From an uncultured Bacteroidales bacterium (lineage in GTDB: Bacteria > Bacteroidota > Bacteroidia > Bacteroidales > P3), in assembly GCA_937915785.1 (NCBI GenBank), contig CALGGY010000031.1, positions 1-44,432 on the forward strand: a stretch of DNA of 44,432 nt, read 5' to 3'. Shown piece by piece: positions 6,621 to 14,658 of the stretch; positions within the stretch are counted from its first letter, which is position 1, and every line of letters begins with the position of its first letter. The notes below the pieces were generated by a model that saw nothing but the letters and a program-made list of their open reading frames with translations, did no database searches and was not told the DNA's origin. A program made the translations under genes and the position numbers.

Positions 6621-8132
6621 TTATTTGGAGGCTTCGGCAATGAGTTTCTCACCTTTTTCGATGGCTTCCTCGATGGTTCCTACCAGCAGGAATGCGGCTT
6701 CGGGCAGGTAGTCCACTTCGCCGTTGAGTATCATGTTGAAACCTTTTATGGTATCTTCGATGTTCACAAATTTTCCTTCCAGACCGGTGAAAGCCTCGGC
6801 CACAAAGAAAGGCTGCGAGAGGAAACGCTGTACGCGACGTGCGCGCGACACCACGAGTTTGTCCTCGTCGGAGAGCTCTTCCATACCAAGGATGGCGATG
6901 ATGTCCTGCAGCTCGTTGTAGCGTTGCAGGATTTCTTTCACGCGCTGAGCGGTGTTGTAGTGTTCGTCGCCCACCACATTGGGGGTGAGTATGCGCGAGG
7001 TGGAGTCGAGAGGATCCACGGCGGGATAGATGCCCAGCTCGGATATTTTACGGCTAAGCACGGTTTGTGCGTCCAAGTGTGCGAAGGTGGTGGCGGGAGC
7101 GGGGTCGGTCAAGTCGTCGGCAGGCACATACACGGCCTGTACCGATGTGATGGAGCCGCGTTTGGTGGAGGTGATACGTTCCTGCATCAGCCCCATTTCG
7201 GTGGCCAGTGTGGGCTGGTAACCCACGGCCGAAGGCATACGTCCCAGCAGAGCCGAAACTTCGGAGCCGGCCTGTGTGAAACGGAATATGTTGTCGATGA
7301 AGAGCAGGATGTCGCGTCCGCCAGTTTTTTCGTCGCCGTCGCGGTAGTATTCGGCGAGGGTAAGTCCCGAAAGGGCCACACGAGCACGTGCGCCGGGGGT
7401 TTCGTTCATCTGGCCGAACACCATGGTGCATTTGGAGTCCTTAACGGCTTCGGGGTCTATCTTGCTGAGGTCCCAGCCGCCTTCTTCCATACTCTTGGCG
7501 AATTCGTCGCCGTATTTTATAACGTTGGCCTCTATCATTTCGCGGAGCAGGTCGTTGCCTTCACGGGTGCGTTCGCCCACGCCGGTGAACACCGACATAC
7601 CGCTGTATTTCTTGGCTATGTTGTTGATAAGTTCTTGGATAAGCACTGTCTTGCCCACGCCGGCTCCACCGAACAGACCGATTTTACCGCCCTTGAGGAA
7701 GGGTTGTATTAGGTCGATAACTTTGATACCGGTGTAGAGTATCTCCTGACTGGTGGAGAGGTTTTCGAATTTTGGGGGTTCGCGGTGGATGCCGTAGCGT
7801 TTTTCGTGCTGGGGTTCGGGCATTCCGTCGATGGTGTTGCCAATTACGTTGAACAGGCGGCCGTTGATGTTTTCGCCCACGGGCATTGAGATGGGGCCTC
7901 CGAGCGATACCACTTCCATGCCGCGCTGCAGGCCGTCGGTGGTGTCCATGGCGATGGTACGCATGGTGTTTTCTCCAATGTCGTGCTGACATTCAAGGAT
8001 TACTTCGGCTCCGTTGTTTTTTTTCACTTTCAGCGCATCATAGATATTGGGAAGTTGTTCTCCGTCTTCGAAAGTTACATCTACCACAGCTCCAATGATT
8101 TGCGATATTTTTCCTTTGCTATATGTTTCCAT
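6621..8132 (-). CDS. atpD: F1Fo ATP synthase beta subunit
   Basis: 503 residues from the ATG at 8132; an in-frame ATG at 8141 adds only three residues and conservation begins at METYSKG. This is the catalytic subunit of F1. The Walker A motif GGAGVGKT is at 155-162. Other signatures include GERTREGNDL, LLFIDNIFRF (Walker B) and the family stretch PAPATTFAHLDA. It is transcribed with atpC. A weak promoter-like box (TAATTTCG, one mismatch) lies on the minus strand at 8167-8174. Confidence 0.97.
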   Translation of the reverse strand: METYSKGKISQIIGAVVDVTFEDGEQLPNIYDALKVKKNNGAEVILECQHDIGENTMRTIAMDTTDGLQRGMEVVSLGGPISMPVGENINGRLFNVIGNTIDGMPEPQHEKRYGIHREPPKFENLSTSQEILYTGIKVIDLIQPFLKGGKIGLFGGAGVGKTVLIQELINNIAKKYSGMSVFTGVGERTREGNDLLREMIEANVIKYGDEFAKSMEEGGWDLSKIDPEAVKDSKCTMVFGQMNETPGARARVALSGLTLAEYYRDGDEKTGGRDILLFIDNIFRFTQAGSEVSALLGRMPSAVGYQPTLATEMGLMQERITSTKRGSITSVQAVYVPADDLTDPAPATTFAHLDAQTVLSRKISELGIYPAVDPLDSTSRILTPNVVGDEHYNTAQRVKEILQRYNELQDIIAILGMEELSDEDKLVVSRARRVQRFLSQPFFVAEAFTGLEGKFVNIEDTIKGFNMILNGEVDYLPEAAFLLVGTIEEAIEKGEKLIAEASK

Positions 8133-8241
8133 GTTTAACACTATTTTTATTCTCGAATTAGATTTGCGAAATTACGATTTTTTTTTTATTTTTTTTGCTT
8201 TTTCCGAAAAAAAATCTTTCAACAGTTTGTATATGGTTGGT

Positions 8242-9336
8242 TTACACTAATTTATATATTTTTCCTGGCAGTCGTTTGCACACGTTTTTCAGTTCGAGGG
8301 TGAGCAATGTTTTGGCTATTTTTGGCAAAGAGAGGTCGCAAAGGGAGCTTATTTCATCGATGGTGAGTTCCTTGTGTAGCAAAAGCAGGTCGTAGATAGT
8401 TTTTTCTTCGCCCTCAAACTCCTGAAACAGTGTTTGTTGCACTGACTTTGAGTTTTTGTTGCGTTTCCAGCCGGTGATGTAGAAAATGTCGTCGGCGGAG
8501 GTGAGCAGGTTGGCTTTATTGTTCTTTATGAGGCTGTTGCAGCCTTCGGAGTAGGTGTCGGTGGTGCGACCGGGCAGTGCAAACACGTCGCGGTTGTAGC
8601 CGTTGGCAATTTCGGCGGTGATAAGTGCCCCGCCTTTTTTTGCCGCCTCCATCACCACCACCACGTCGGCCATGGCTGCTATGATGCGGTTGCGTGCGGG
8701 GAACAGACCGGGGTCGAGCTTGGTGTTGGAGGGGAACTCGGTGAGGAGTCCGCCGTTGGCGAGCATCTCTTTGGCAAGGTTGCGGTGCGAGGCTGGGTAG
8801 ATGAGGTTGAGGCCGTGTCCGAGCACTCCCACGGTGGGCAGGCCGTTGTTTAAAGCCGCTTGGTGCGACGCTCCGTCGATGCCGTAGGCTAATCCGCTGA
8901 CTATCAATATGCTTTCCGAAGTTAGCTCCTGTACCAGTTTTTCGGTGGCCGAGCGTCCGTAGTCTGTGGCTTTGCGCGAGCCCACAATGGCCACCACTTT
9001 GCCACAGTTGAGGTCGGCGTTGCCTTTGTAGTAAAGCAGCACGGGGGCGTCCTCGCAGCCGGGGCGTTTCAGCCGTTGGGGGTAGTCGCTGTTGTTGACA
9101 AACAGCATTCGGATGGCGTTTTTCTCAACAAAGTTCATCTCGTTTTCGGCGGCGGGGAGTGTTGTTTTGTTAAGTATGTGGTCCACGATGGGGCGTTTGC
9201 CGAAGGCGGCTTCGAGCGACTTGCGGTTTTCGCGGAAAAGCTCTTCGGGGTCGGGGTAGAACTCCAGAATTTGGCGGGCGGTTTTGCCACCCACACCCGG
9301 CAACATTGTCAGTGCTATCTGATAAAGATGGTTCAT
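8242..9336 (-). CDS. dprA: DNA-processing protein DprA
   Basis: 364 residues from the ATG at 9336, where the conserved N-terminus begins; the open frame to 9522 overlaps the NUDIX gene. DprA binds single-stranded DNA and loads RecA during natural transformation. Visible parts are an N-terminal helix-hairpin-helix (LTMLPGVGGKTARQIL), the Rossmann core with VGSRKATDYG and SGLAYGIDGASH, the FPARNRIIAA segment, and a C-terminal winged-helix-like domain (LTIDEISSLCDLSLPKIA). It lies 8 bases downstream of the NUDIX gene, so the two are probably one operon. Confidence 0.95.
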   Translation of the reverse strand: MNHLYQIALTMLPGVGGKTARQILEFYPDPEELFRENRKSLEAAFGKRPIVDHILNKTTLPAAENEMNFVEKNAIRMLFVNNSDYPQRLKRPGCEDAPVLLYYKGNADLNCGKVVAIVGSRKATDYGRSATEKLVQELTSESILIVSGLAYGIDGASHQAALNNGLPTVGVLGHGLNLIYPASHRNLAKEMLANGGLLTEFPSNTKLDPGLFPARNRIIAAMADVVVVMEAAKKGGALITAEIANGYNRDVFALPGRTTDTYSEGCNSLIKNNKANLLTSADDIFYITGWKRNKNSKSVQQTLFQEFEGEEKTIYDLLLLHKELTIDEISSLCDLSLPKIAKTLLTLELKNVCKRLPGKIYKLV

Positions 9337-9344
9337 GGCAAATG

Positions 9345-10010
9345 TTATTTGTTTAGGAAAGTGGCTAAATATTGCATTGTGGAGTACGATGTGTTGAGCA
9401 GTTGCGCGGCTTTTTCGGGTTCGGCCCAAAGCACTTGAGTTATCCCTTCTTCGGTTTGCGGCAGCAGGTGCTGTTTGCCGGATGTGCGCATTTCGTACCA
9501 CGAGGTTTGTTTCAGAATCCACTCGTTGTGCAATTTATAAATGTGGTAGGTTTTGGCTATCAAATTGCCTATTTGCAGGTTGCAGGCCGCGGTTTCCTCC
9601 TCCACTTCGCGCAGGGCGGCGTAGGTGTGCGTTTCGCCGCGTTCCACATGTCCTTTGGGCAGGTCCCACATGCCGTTTCGTTGTATCAGCAGGCACTGTC
9701 CGGCATTGTTGAACACCATACCTCCGGCGGCGCGCCGCAGCGAGAAACGCCCCAGCAATTGTCGTATTGCATTGTGCATAGAGCCTTGGTATTCAACAAT
9801 ATAGTCTGTTTGGTTTGACGGGTCGGTAAATTTGTCGAAAATTTCGTCGAAAGACAAATTTTTGCACAAAAAAAATTTTTTATCACGAAGAAAAGAGGGC
9901 GTTTTTTGTCCCGAAATGGTGAAACAGATGAAATTTTGCTGCGAAAAAACAGTTAAATTTTCCGTGTTTTCCACTTTTTTTAATCGTTCTATTGTCTGTA
10001 AATCAGTCAT
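9345..10010 (-). CDS. NUDIX hydrolase with an N-terminal extension
   Basis: 221 residues from the ATG at 10010; the longer open frame to 10187 runs into pyrE on the other strand. The first 85 or so residues are of unknown fold. The NUDIX domain follows, with the box GHVERGETHTYAALREVEEET matching Gx5Ex7REUxEE and an upstream WDLPKGH. NUDIX enzymes cleave nucleoside diphosphates linked to another group. The substrate cannot be told from sequence. It is the first gene of a minus-strand operon with dprA, and its promoter overlaps the pyrE promoter. Confidence 0.85.
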   Translation of the reverse strand: MTDLQTIERLKKVENTENLTVFSQQNFICFTISGQKTPSFLRDKKFFLCKNLSFDEIFDKFTDPSNQTDYIVEYQGSMHNAIRQLLGRFSLRRAAGGMVFNNAGQCLLIQRNGMWDLPKGHVERGETHTYAALREVEEETAACNLQIGNLIAKTYHIYKLHNEWILKQTSWYEMRTSGKQHLLPQTEEGITQVLWAEPEKAAQLLNTSYSTMQYLATFLNK

Positions 10011-10048
10011 GTTGAAAAAAACTGCACAAAAAAAATGTTTTTTAAGTT

Positions 10049-10076
10049 TTGGATATTGCAAATTTACGTATTTTTG
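10049..10076 (+). promoter_or_regulatory. pyrE promoter
   Basis: TATTTTTG at 10069-10076 is a full match to TAnnTTTG, with a TTG at 10049-10051 (spacer 17). If transcription starts about 7 bases downstream, the first ATG at 10081 is at or before the transcript end and the ATG at 10090 may be the true start. Confidence 0.65.
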
Positions 10077-10089
10077 CAATATGAAACAA
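10059..10089 (-). promoter_or_regulatory. divergent promoter of the NUDIX-dprA operon
   Basis: On the minus strand, TTG (complement of CAA at 10087-10089) lies 20 bases before TAAATTTG (complement of 10059-10066). The element interleaves with the pyrE promoter on the other strand, and its TTG falls inside the pyrE start region. Confidence 0.6.
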
Positions 10090-10737
10090 ATGGAAGAAAT
10101 AGCACAGACCACAGCTAAGTTTTTACTCGAGGTAAAAGCAATAAAGCTGAACAACAATAATCCGTTCACTTGGGCATCGGGTCGCAAGTCGCCTATCTAT
10201 TGCGACAACCGCGTTACCCTTTCGTACCCTGAGATACGCACCTATATCCGTCAGCGCATGGTTGACGCCATTACCGAGAAATTCGGCGATTTCGACGTTA
10301 TTGCCGGTGTTGCCACAGGCGGCATACCGCAAGGCGTGCTGGTGGCTCAGGATTTGGGCAAGCCTTTTGTGTATGTGCGTCCCGAAGAGAAAAAACATGG
10401 CCTCACCAACCAGATAGAAGGCTTTATCCGCGAAGGGCAGACCGTTGTTGTGGTAGAGGATTTGGTATCTACCGGCAAGAGTAGCCTTGTGGCGGTGAAA
10501 GCCCTGCGCGACCACGGATGCCGCGTGAAAGGCATGGTGGCAATATTCACCTACGGGCTGAAAGTGAGCGAAGAGGCTTTTGCCAACGAAAAAGTGGACC
10601 TCACCACCCTCACCAACTACGACACTCTGATACAGGTGGCCACCGACGAGGAGTATATCTCCGAAGACGACCAGCTCTCCCTCAAGAAATGGCGCAAAGA
10701 CCCCGAAAAATGGTCGGAAGAACACATGAACCAGTAG
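10081..10737 (+). CDS. pyrE: orotate phosphoribosyltransferase
   Basis: 218 residues from 10081 (215 from the in-frame ATG at 10090, which fits the promoter position better). It transfers the phosphoribosyl group from PRPP to orotate, giving OMP in de novo UMP synthesis. The signatures are FTWASGRKSPIYCDNR at the N-terminus, GVATGGIPQGVLVA, and the PRPP-binding loop VVVEDLVSTGKS. The next enzyme of the pathway, PyrF, is encoded at 28,758 on the other strand. It is the first gene of a plus-strand run with an SRPBCC gene and hpt. Confidence 0.96.
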   Translation: MKQMEEIAQTTAKFLLEVKAIKLNNNNPFTWASGRKSPIYCDNRVTLSYPEIRTYIRQRMVDAITEKFGDFDVIAGVATGGIPQGVLVAQDLGKPFVYVRPEEKKHGLTNQIEGFIREGQTVVVVEDLVSTGKSSLVAVKALRDHGCRVKGMVAIFTYGLKVSEEAFANEKVDLTTLTNYDTLIQVATDEEYISEDDQLSLKKWRKDPEKWSEEHMNQ

Positions 10738-10741
10738 CGCC

Positions 10742-11149
10742 ATGACCATAGAGAGCAAAAAAACCGCCATCAACGCTCCGGCTGAAAAGATTTTCAACTT
10801 TGTGAGCGATTTCAATAATTTCAGCAACATGATGCCGCCGCAGGTGGAAGGCTGGCAAACCGACGGCAACACCTGCTCGTTCAAGGTGAGCGGCTTTATG
10901 CAGATAACCCTCGAGATGGTGGAACGCACGCCCTACAGCAGAGTGGTGGTGGCACCAGCCGCAGGCTCGGGCAGCCCCATGCCGTTCAAAATGGTTATCG
11001 ACATAAGCGAAAAACTCCCGGAAACCATCACCCGCATAGCTTTCGACATCGACGCCAACCCCATGATGCTGATGATGATAAAAGGCAAGGCCAAAGACGC
11101 CCTCGACATGATGGCCGACAGGCTGAAATACTACATCGAAAACCAGTAA
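10742..11149 (+). CDS. SRPBCC-fold protein (START/polyketide-cyclase-like)
   Basis: 135 residues, the size of a single SRPBCC helix-grip domain that binds hydrophobic ligands. It opens with the typical strand and helix (KTAINAPAEKIFNFVSDFNNF), followed by a series of beta strands. It ends with a long amphipathic helix (MMIKGKAKDALDMMADRLKYYI). The ligand is unknown. It starts 4 bases after pyrE and ends 4 bases before hpt, so it is co-transcribed with two phosphoribosyltransferase genes. Confidence 0.8.
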   Translation: MTIESKKTAINAPAEKIFNFVSDFNNFSNMMPPQVEGWQTDGNTCSFKVSGFMQITLEMVERTPYSRVVVAPAAGSGSPMPFKMVIDISEKLPETITRIAFDIDANPMMLMMIKGKAKDALDMMADRLKYYIENQ

Positions 11150-11153
11150 TACT

Positions 11154-11690
11154 ATGAATATCAGGGTAAAGGATAAGATTTTCAAGCCCTATATGTCCGA
11201 AAAAGAGATAGCGGACATAGTGGCCGACGTTGCAAAACGCATAAGCGACGACCTGAGGGACAAAGACCCGCTTTTTCTGGGCGTTTTGAACGGAAGTTTT
11301 GTCTTTGCCTCCGACTTGATGAGGGCTCTCAATTTCGACGCACAGATATCTTTTGTTAAAATGTCGTCGTACTGCGGCACCGGCACCACCGGCACCGTGA
11401 AACAGCTCATCGGCATCAACGAAGACCTTGCCGGACGCACCGTGGTGATAGTTGAGGATGTGATAGACACCGGCATATCCATGGAAAAAATGCTGGAGCT
11501 GCTGAAACAGAAAAATGCCGGCGACGTGCGTATCTGCACCTTTTTCTTCAAACCCGGAAAATTTCAGAAAAGCTACAAAATAGATTACATCGGCAAATCC
11601 ATACCCGACGACTTTATTGTGGGCTACGGCCTCGACTACGACGGCTACGGACGTAACCTGAAGCAGATATATGTGATTGACAATCAGTAG
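11154..11690 (+). CDS. hpt: hypoxanthine phosphoribosyltransferase
   Basis: 178 residues, the normal size. It salvages hypoxanthine (and often guanine) with PRPP to IMP or GMP. The PRPP loop is VVIVEDVIDTGISM. The upstream family motif is LFLGVLNGSFVFASDLMR, and the C-terminal DFIVGYGLDYDGYGRNL is highly characteristic. Together with pyrE it makes the 10.1-11.7 kb segment a nucleotide-synthesis operon. Confidence 0.95.
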   Translation: MNIRVKDKIFKPYMSEKEIADIVADVAKRISDDLRDKDPLFLGVLNGSFVFASDLMRALNFDAQISFVKMSSYCGTGTTGTVKQLIGINEDLAGRTVVIVEDVIDTGISMEKMLELLKQKNAGDVRICTFFFKPGKFQKSYKIDYIGKSIPDDFIVGYGLDYDGYGRNLKQIYVIDNQ

Positions 11691-11713
11691 TTACCATACT
11701 AAAACCTAATATC

Positions 11714-11983
11714 ATGAAATCAAACGTAAAAAGAAACGCATTTTTCACAATAATTGGATTTACTTTGCTCATTTGGGCGATGATGTTGCTGTACGTAATC
11801 GGTTCCAACAATTTCAAACTGGATGTGATGTATGTTATCACACATGTATTGATATTTGTATTCCTGTTGTTTATCAACTATCAGGCCTTTCGCATGTGGC
11901 AGTATAAGGAAACGCAGCCCGAGCCCAAAAAACAGGAGGACCCCGAAGTGGAACTGGAAATTAAAGAACCAGCCAAAGACTGA
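11714..11983 (+). CDS. small two-TM membrane protein
   Basis: 89 residues: a basic N-terminus, two hydrophobic helices (about 10-30 and 38-60), and a charged tail rich in E, K and P. I recognise no family. It begins 23 bases after hpt and ends 8 bases before the next gene, so it belongs to the same plus-strand run. Confidence 0.7.
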   Translation: MKSNVKRNAFFTIIGFTLLIWAMMLLYVIGSNNFKLDVMYVITHVLIFVFLLFINYQAFRMWQYKETQPEPKKQEDPEVELEIKEPAKD

Positions 11984-11991
11984 TACCACCG

Positions 11992-12690
11992 ATGAAAAAA
12001 GCGGACATTATACTAATTTTGTGCGTTGCCGCAGTGTTGGCACCGTTTTTCATACCCGCCACCGGTTTTTACGACAAGTTTGTGGAGCTTACTGCAGAGC
12101 ATCCGTTTCTGATGAGTTTCGCCAAATTCGCCATACTCTCCACCCTTGGCGAGATGATAGGTCTGCGCATAAGCAAAGGCCATTACTACGAAAAGGGCTT
12201 TGGTGTGCTGCCGCGCATGATAGTGTGGGGCATACTGGGCATGGGCATCTGCATGGCCATGATTATTTTCAAAACCGGCGTTCCGGTTTTCCTCGACACT
12301 GTGGGCGGATGCGACAAAGGCACCATGGCGGCGCTGCTGGCCGGCCCCTTCTCGTGGGGCAAGGTGGGCGTGGCTTTCGCCGTAAGTGTGCTTATGAACT
12401 CCATCTTTGCACCGGTTTTCATGACCTTGCACAAAATCACCGACACCCACATACTTAGCAACGGCGGCACGCTGGGCGGTTTCTTCCGCCCCATCAAAAT
12501 GCGGCAGATAATTACCCACCTCAACTGGGACGTGCAGTGGAATTTCGTGTTCAAGAAAACCATACCGCTTTTCTGGTTCCCGGCGCACACCATCACCTTT
12601 TTGCTGCCCGCACAGTTCCAAGTGCTGTTTGCGGCCCTGCTCGGGGTGGCACTCGGGGTGATATTGGCAATAGCCAACAACAAAAAATAA
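11992..12690 (+). CDS. integral membrane protein, Mpv17/PMP22-like
   Basis: 232 residues with about five hydrophobic helices. The C-terminal part resembles the Mpv17/PMP22 signature: a W near NWDVQWNF, a proline-containing WFPAHTITFLLP, then FQVLFAALLGVALGV. In eukaryotes these are organelle inner-membrane proteins that may act as channels; the bacterial role is unknown. It follows the 89-residue membrane protein by 8 bases, and the pair may work together (inference). Confidence 0.65.
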   Translation: MKKADIILILCVAAVLAPFFIPATGFYDKFVELTAEHPFLMSFAKFAILSTLGEMIGLRISKGHYYEKGFGVLPRMIVWGILGMGICMAMIIFKTGVPVFLDTVGGCDKGTMAALLAGPFSWGKVGVAFAVSVLMNSIFAPVFMTLHKITDTHILSNGGTLGGFFRPIKMRQIITHLNWDVQWNFVFKKTIPLFWFPAHTITFLLPAQFQVLFAALLGVALGVILAIANNKK

Positions 12691-12746
12691 CCTTTTTTTC
12701 AGCCGCACCCAGCAAAAACACTGCGGCACACTCGTTTTAATTCGAT

Positions 12747-14015
12747 ATGAAAAAAGTTCTTATCATATTTGCAATCTGTGCCATGGCATTGGCGGCGCAA
12801 GCTTCGGAGAAAGATTCCACATCCACCAAAAGCAAGCCATGGGGCTACAAACTGTCGGGCTTTGTAAGTCCGCAGCTGTTTCTGGACTCCCGCCAGGTGG
12901 TGAGCGGTCGCGAGGACATGATGCTTTTCTACCCCAAGCCCATAGAGCGCGATGCCAACGGCAACGACATCAACGCCAGCGGCAACCTCAACATGCTGGC
13001 CATATCCACACGCCTTGCCCTGAGCCTGTACGGCCCCGACGTGTTTGGCGCCAACACCTCGGCCTACATCGAAGGCGATTTCACCGGAGCCACCGACGCC
13101 AGTATCAACCTGCTGCGTCTGCGCCATGGCTATATAGATATGAAGTGGCGCAGCACTGAACTGCTTATGGGTCAGTTCTGGCACCCGATGGTGATACACG
13201 AGGTGATGCCCGGCACCCGTCCGCTGAACATGGGCGCACCATTCCACCCCTACGCACGTTTTGTGCAGGCGCGCTTGTCGCAGCGCATAGGGCCGATGGA
13301 GCTGTTGGGCGTGGCCGCATTCCAATTGGACAACAAAAGCGCCGGACCCGACGGCGGTGCCACCAAATACCTGAAATCGAGCAATATACCCGAACTCAAC
13401 TTTCAGCTGCGCTACTGTGGGCAACGGCTGTTTTTGGGCGCCGCATACCACTTGTTGGTAATTAAGCCACGCCTTTCGGCAACAGACTCGCTTGGTGCGG
13501 TGTTCAAAACCGACGCAACAGTGCCGTCGCACAGCCTTACGGTGTTCGGCAAATACGAGTTTCCGCATTTCAGTCTGCGCTCGCAGGTGGTGTGGGGCAA
13601 CAATCTGAGCTCCATCTCCATGATGGGCGGATATGTGGAAAGCCCCTTCGACGAAACCACAAAAACGTACAGCTACCAGCCTTTCGGATGCACCACGGCA
13701 TGGGTGGATTTCGGCAAGAGCACCGGCCGCTGGCGCTACGGACTTTTTGCCGGCTATGGCGTGAACAACGACTTTGGCAAGGCGATAGAAGAGGGCAGCG
13801 CAGTTTACGGCCGCGGTTTCGAGATAGAGAAACTTTGGCGCGTGCAGCCGAGGGTGTCGTTCCATCCCAACCCCAAATTCGGATTTTTTTTCGAGGTGGA
13901 ATACACCAATGCCACATACGGGGTTAAAGAGCTGACATTCAATACTTACCGCTACCAAACCGACCACAGTGTGGGCAACACCCGTTTCATACTTCAGGCC
14001 GTTTACAACTTCTGA
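12747..14015 (+). CDS. outer-membrane porin-like beta-barrel
   Basis: 422 residues with a signal peptide cleaved near AAQASE. The mature sequence alternates aromatic and polar strands throughout (for example YGLFAGYGVNNDF, RVSFHPNPKFGFFFEVEY) and ends in aromatic YNF, as expected for Bam-assembled outer-membrane proteins. A YIEGDF(T)GATDASINLLRLRHGYI segment is typical of Gram-negative porins of the DcaP/OprO type. The substrate is unknown. No SusD-like or TonB partner is nearby. It follows the Mpv17-like gene by 56 bases, with no clear promoter of its own. Confidence 0.8.
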   Translation: MKKVLIIFAICAMALAAQASEKDSTSTKSKPWGYKLSGFVSPQLFLDSRQVVSGREDMMLFYPKPIERDANGNDINASGNLNMLAISTRLALSLYGPDVFGANTSAYIEGDFTGATDASINLLRLRHGYIDMKWRSTELLMGQFWHPMVIHEVMPGTRPLNMGAPFHPYARFVQARLSQRIGPMELLGVAAFQLDNKSAGPDGGATKYLKSSNIPELNFQLRYCGQRLFLGAAYHLLVIKPRLSATDSLGAVFKTDATVPSHSLTVFGKYEFPHFSLRSQVVWGNNLSSISMMGGYVESPFDETTKTYSYQPFGCTTAWVDFGKSTGRWRYGLFAGYGVNNDFGKAIEEGSAVYGRGFEIEKLWRVQPRVSFHPNPKFGFFFEVEYTNATYGVKELTFNTYRYQTDHSVGNTRFILQAVYNF

Positions 14016-14061
14016 CAAAAATAATTTCCCCGAACGGCGTAAAAAAACGAGAAAAAAATCG

Positions 14062-14069
14062 TATTTTTG
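14062..14069 (+). promoter_or_regulatory. -7 element of the lipoprotein-protease operon
   Basis: TATTTTTG is a full match to TAnnTTTG, placed 29 bases before the ATG at 14099. No TTG is found at the expected upstream distance. Confidence 0.5.
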
Positions 14070-14098
14070 CAAAACAGCAATGTGCAAAAATAGAAACG

Positions 14099-14197
14099 AT
14101 GAATAACATACTTATAATAAAAGTATTGCCGCTGGTAGTTGTGGCTTTAGTTGGGTTAGCGATAGCCACATCCTGCGAAAAAGAGAAATGTATATAA
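14099..14197 (+). CDS. 32-residue mini-lipoprotein, probable truncated paralogue
   Basis: The ATG at 14099 opens a frame of 32 codons ending at TAA 14195-14197. It encodes a short N-terminus, a hydrophobic core (LPLVVVALVGLAIA) and a lipobox ATSC, followed by only seven more residues (EKEKC and I). Its DNA aligns without gaps to the start of the next gene over about 48 bases (shared atgaataa and ccgctggtag). It is therefore a tandem copy, either reduced to a signal plus a few residues, or a genuine tiny lipopeptide. It directly follows the -7 box. Confidence 0.5.
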   Translation: MNNILIIKVLPLVVVALVGLAIATSCEKEKCI

Positions 14198-14214
14198 ATA
14201 TATATAAAAGTGAT

Positions 14215-14658
14215 ATGAATAAAACTATTTTAAAAATGATTTTACCGCTGGTAGCGGTGATAAGTATTGTTTTTTTTGGTGGGTGTAAAAAGGATAGTGG
14301 TATAGAAGATAAAGATGGGAAATGTTGTGCGTATAATGTTAGTTTTTCTGATTGCTATTCCGGAAAAAATAATACAAAAGGGCATGATTCAATACTCGTT
14401 AACTGTGTGGATAAGTCGATATTTGTTGAGCATCATAATTACTCTTTGCCATGTGGGTTTGATACTATTTTGGTTTCTTATGCTTTTTTCAACGACACCT
14501 TGGCTGTTTACGAAACTCCCGACCCGCTATTAAACAATAATTGTGCTTGTGAGATATCTTTAACCTATTGTTTGAACAATATCCCTCATGGAACATATGT
14601 CCTTGTTTTGGGTTATTATCCCCGCTATAAAAGATATGTGCGAACAATAACTATTTAA
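14215..14658 (+). CDS. Cys-rich lipoprotein of unknown function
   Basis: 147 residues from the ATG at 14215; the open frame to 14188 lacks a signal-like start. A lipobox FGGC gives a mature lipoprotein with about eight further cysteines (KCC, DC, NC, PC, CAC, YC) over a mostly beta-strand sequence. No known domain is recognised. The stop shares its last base with the start of the protease gene (TAATG at 14656-14660), so the two are translationally coupled. It may be an inhibitor, chaperone or anchor for the protease (inference). The gene is strongly A+T-rich compared with its surroundings. Confidence 0.75.
   Translation: MNKTILKMILPLVAVISIVFFGGCKKDSGIEDKDGKCCAYNVSFSDCYSGKNNTKGHDSILVNCVDKSIFVEHHNYSLPCGFDTILVSYAFFNDTLAVYETPDPLLNNNCACEISLTYCLNNIPHGTYVLVLGYYPRYKRYVRTITI

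Noticed and set aside
7423..7737. plus-strand open frames over atpD
   Set aside because: These are antisense shadows of the highly conserved atpD.
12702..12727. GCCGCA/TGCGGC dyad between the Mpv17-like and porin genes
   Set aside because: The stem is short with a 14-base loop and no T-run on the plus strand, so it was not called a terminator.
12699..14087. 462-codon open frame on the minus strand
   Set aside because: It is antisense to the porin-like gene. Its composition is biased and it has no signal or domain, while the plus strand encodes a well-formed outer-membrane protein.
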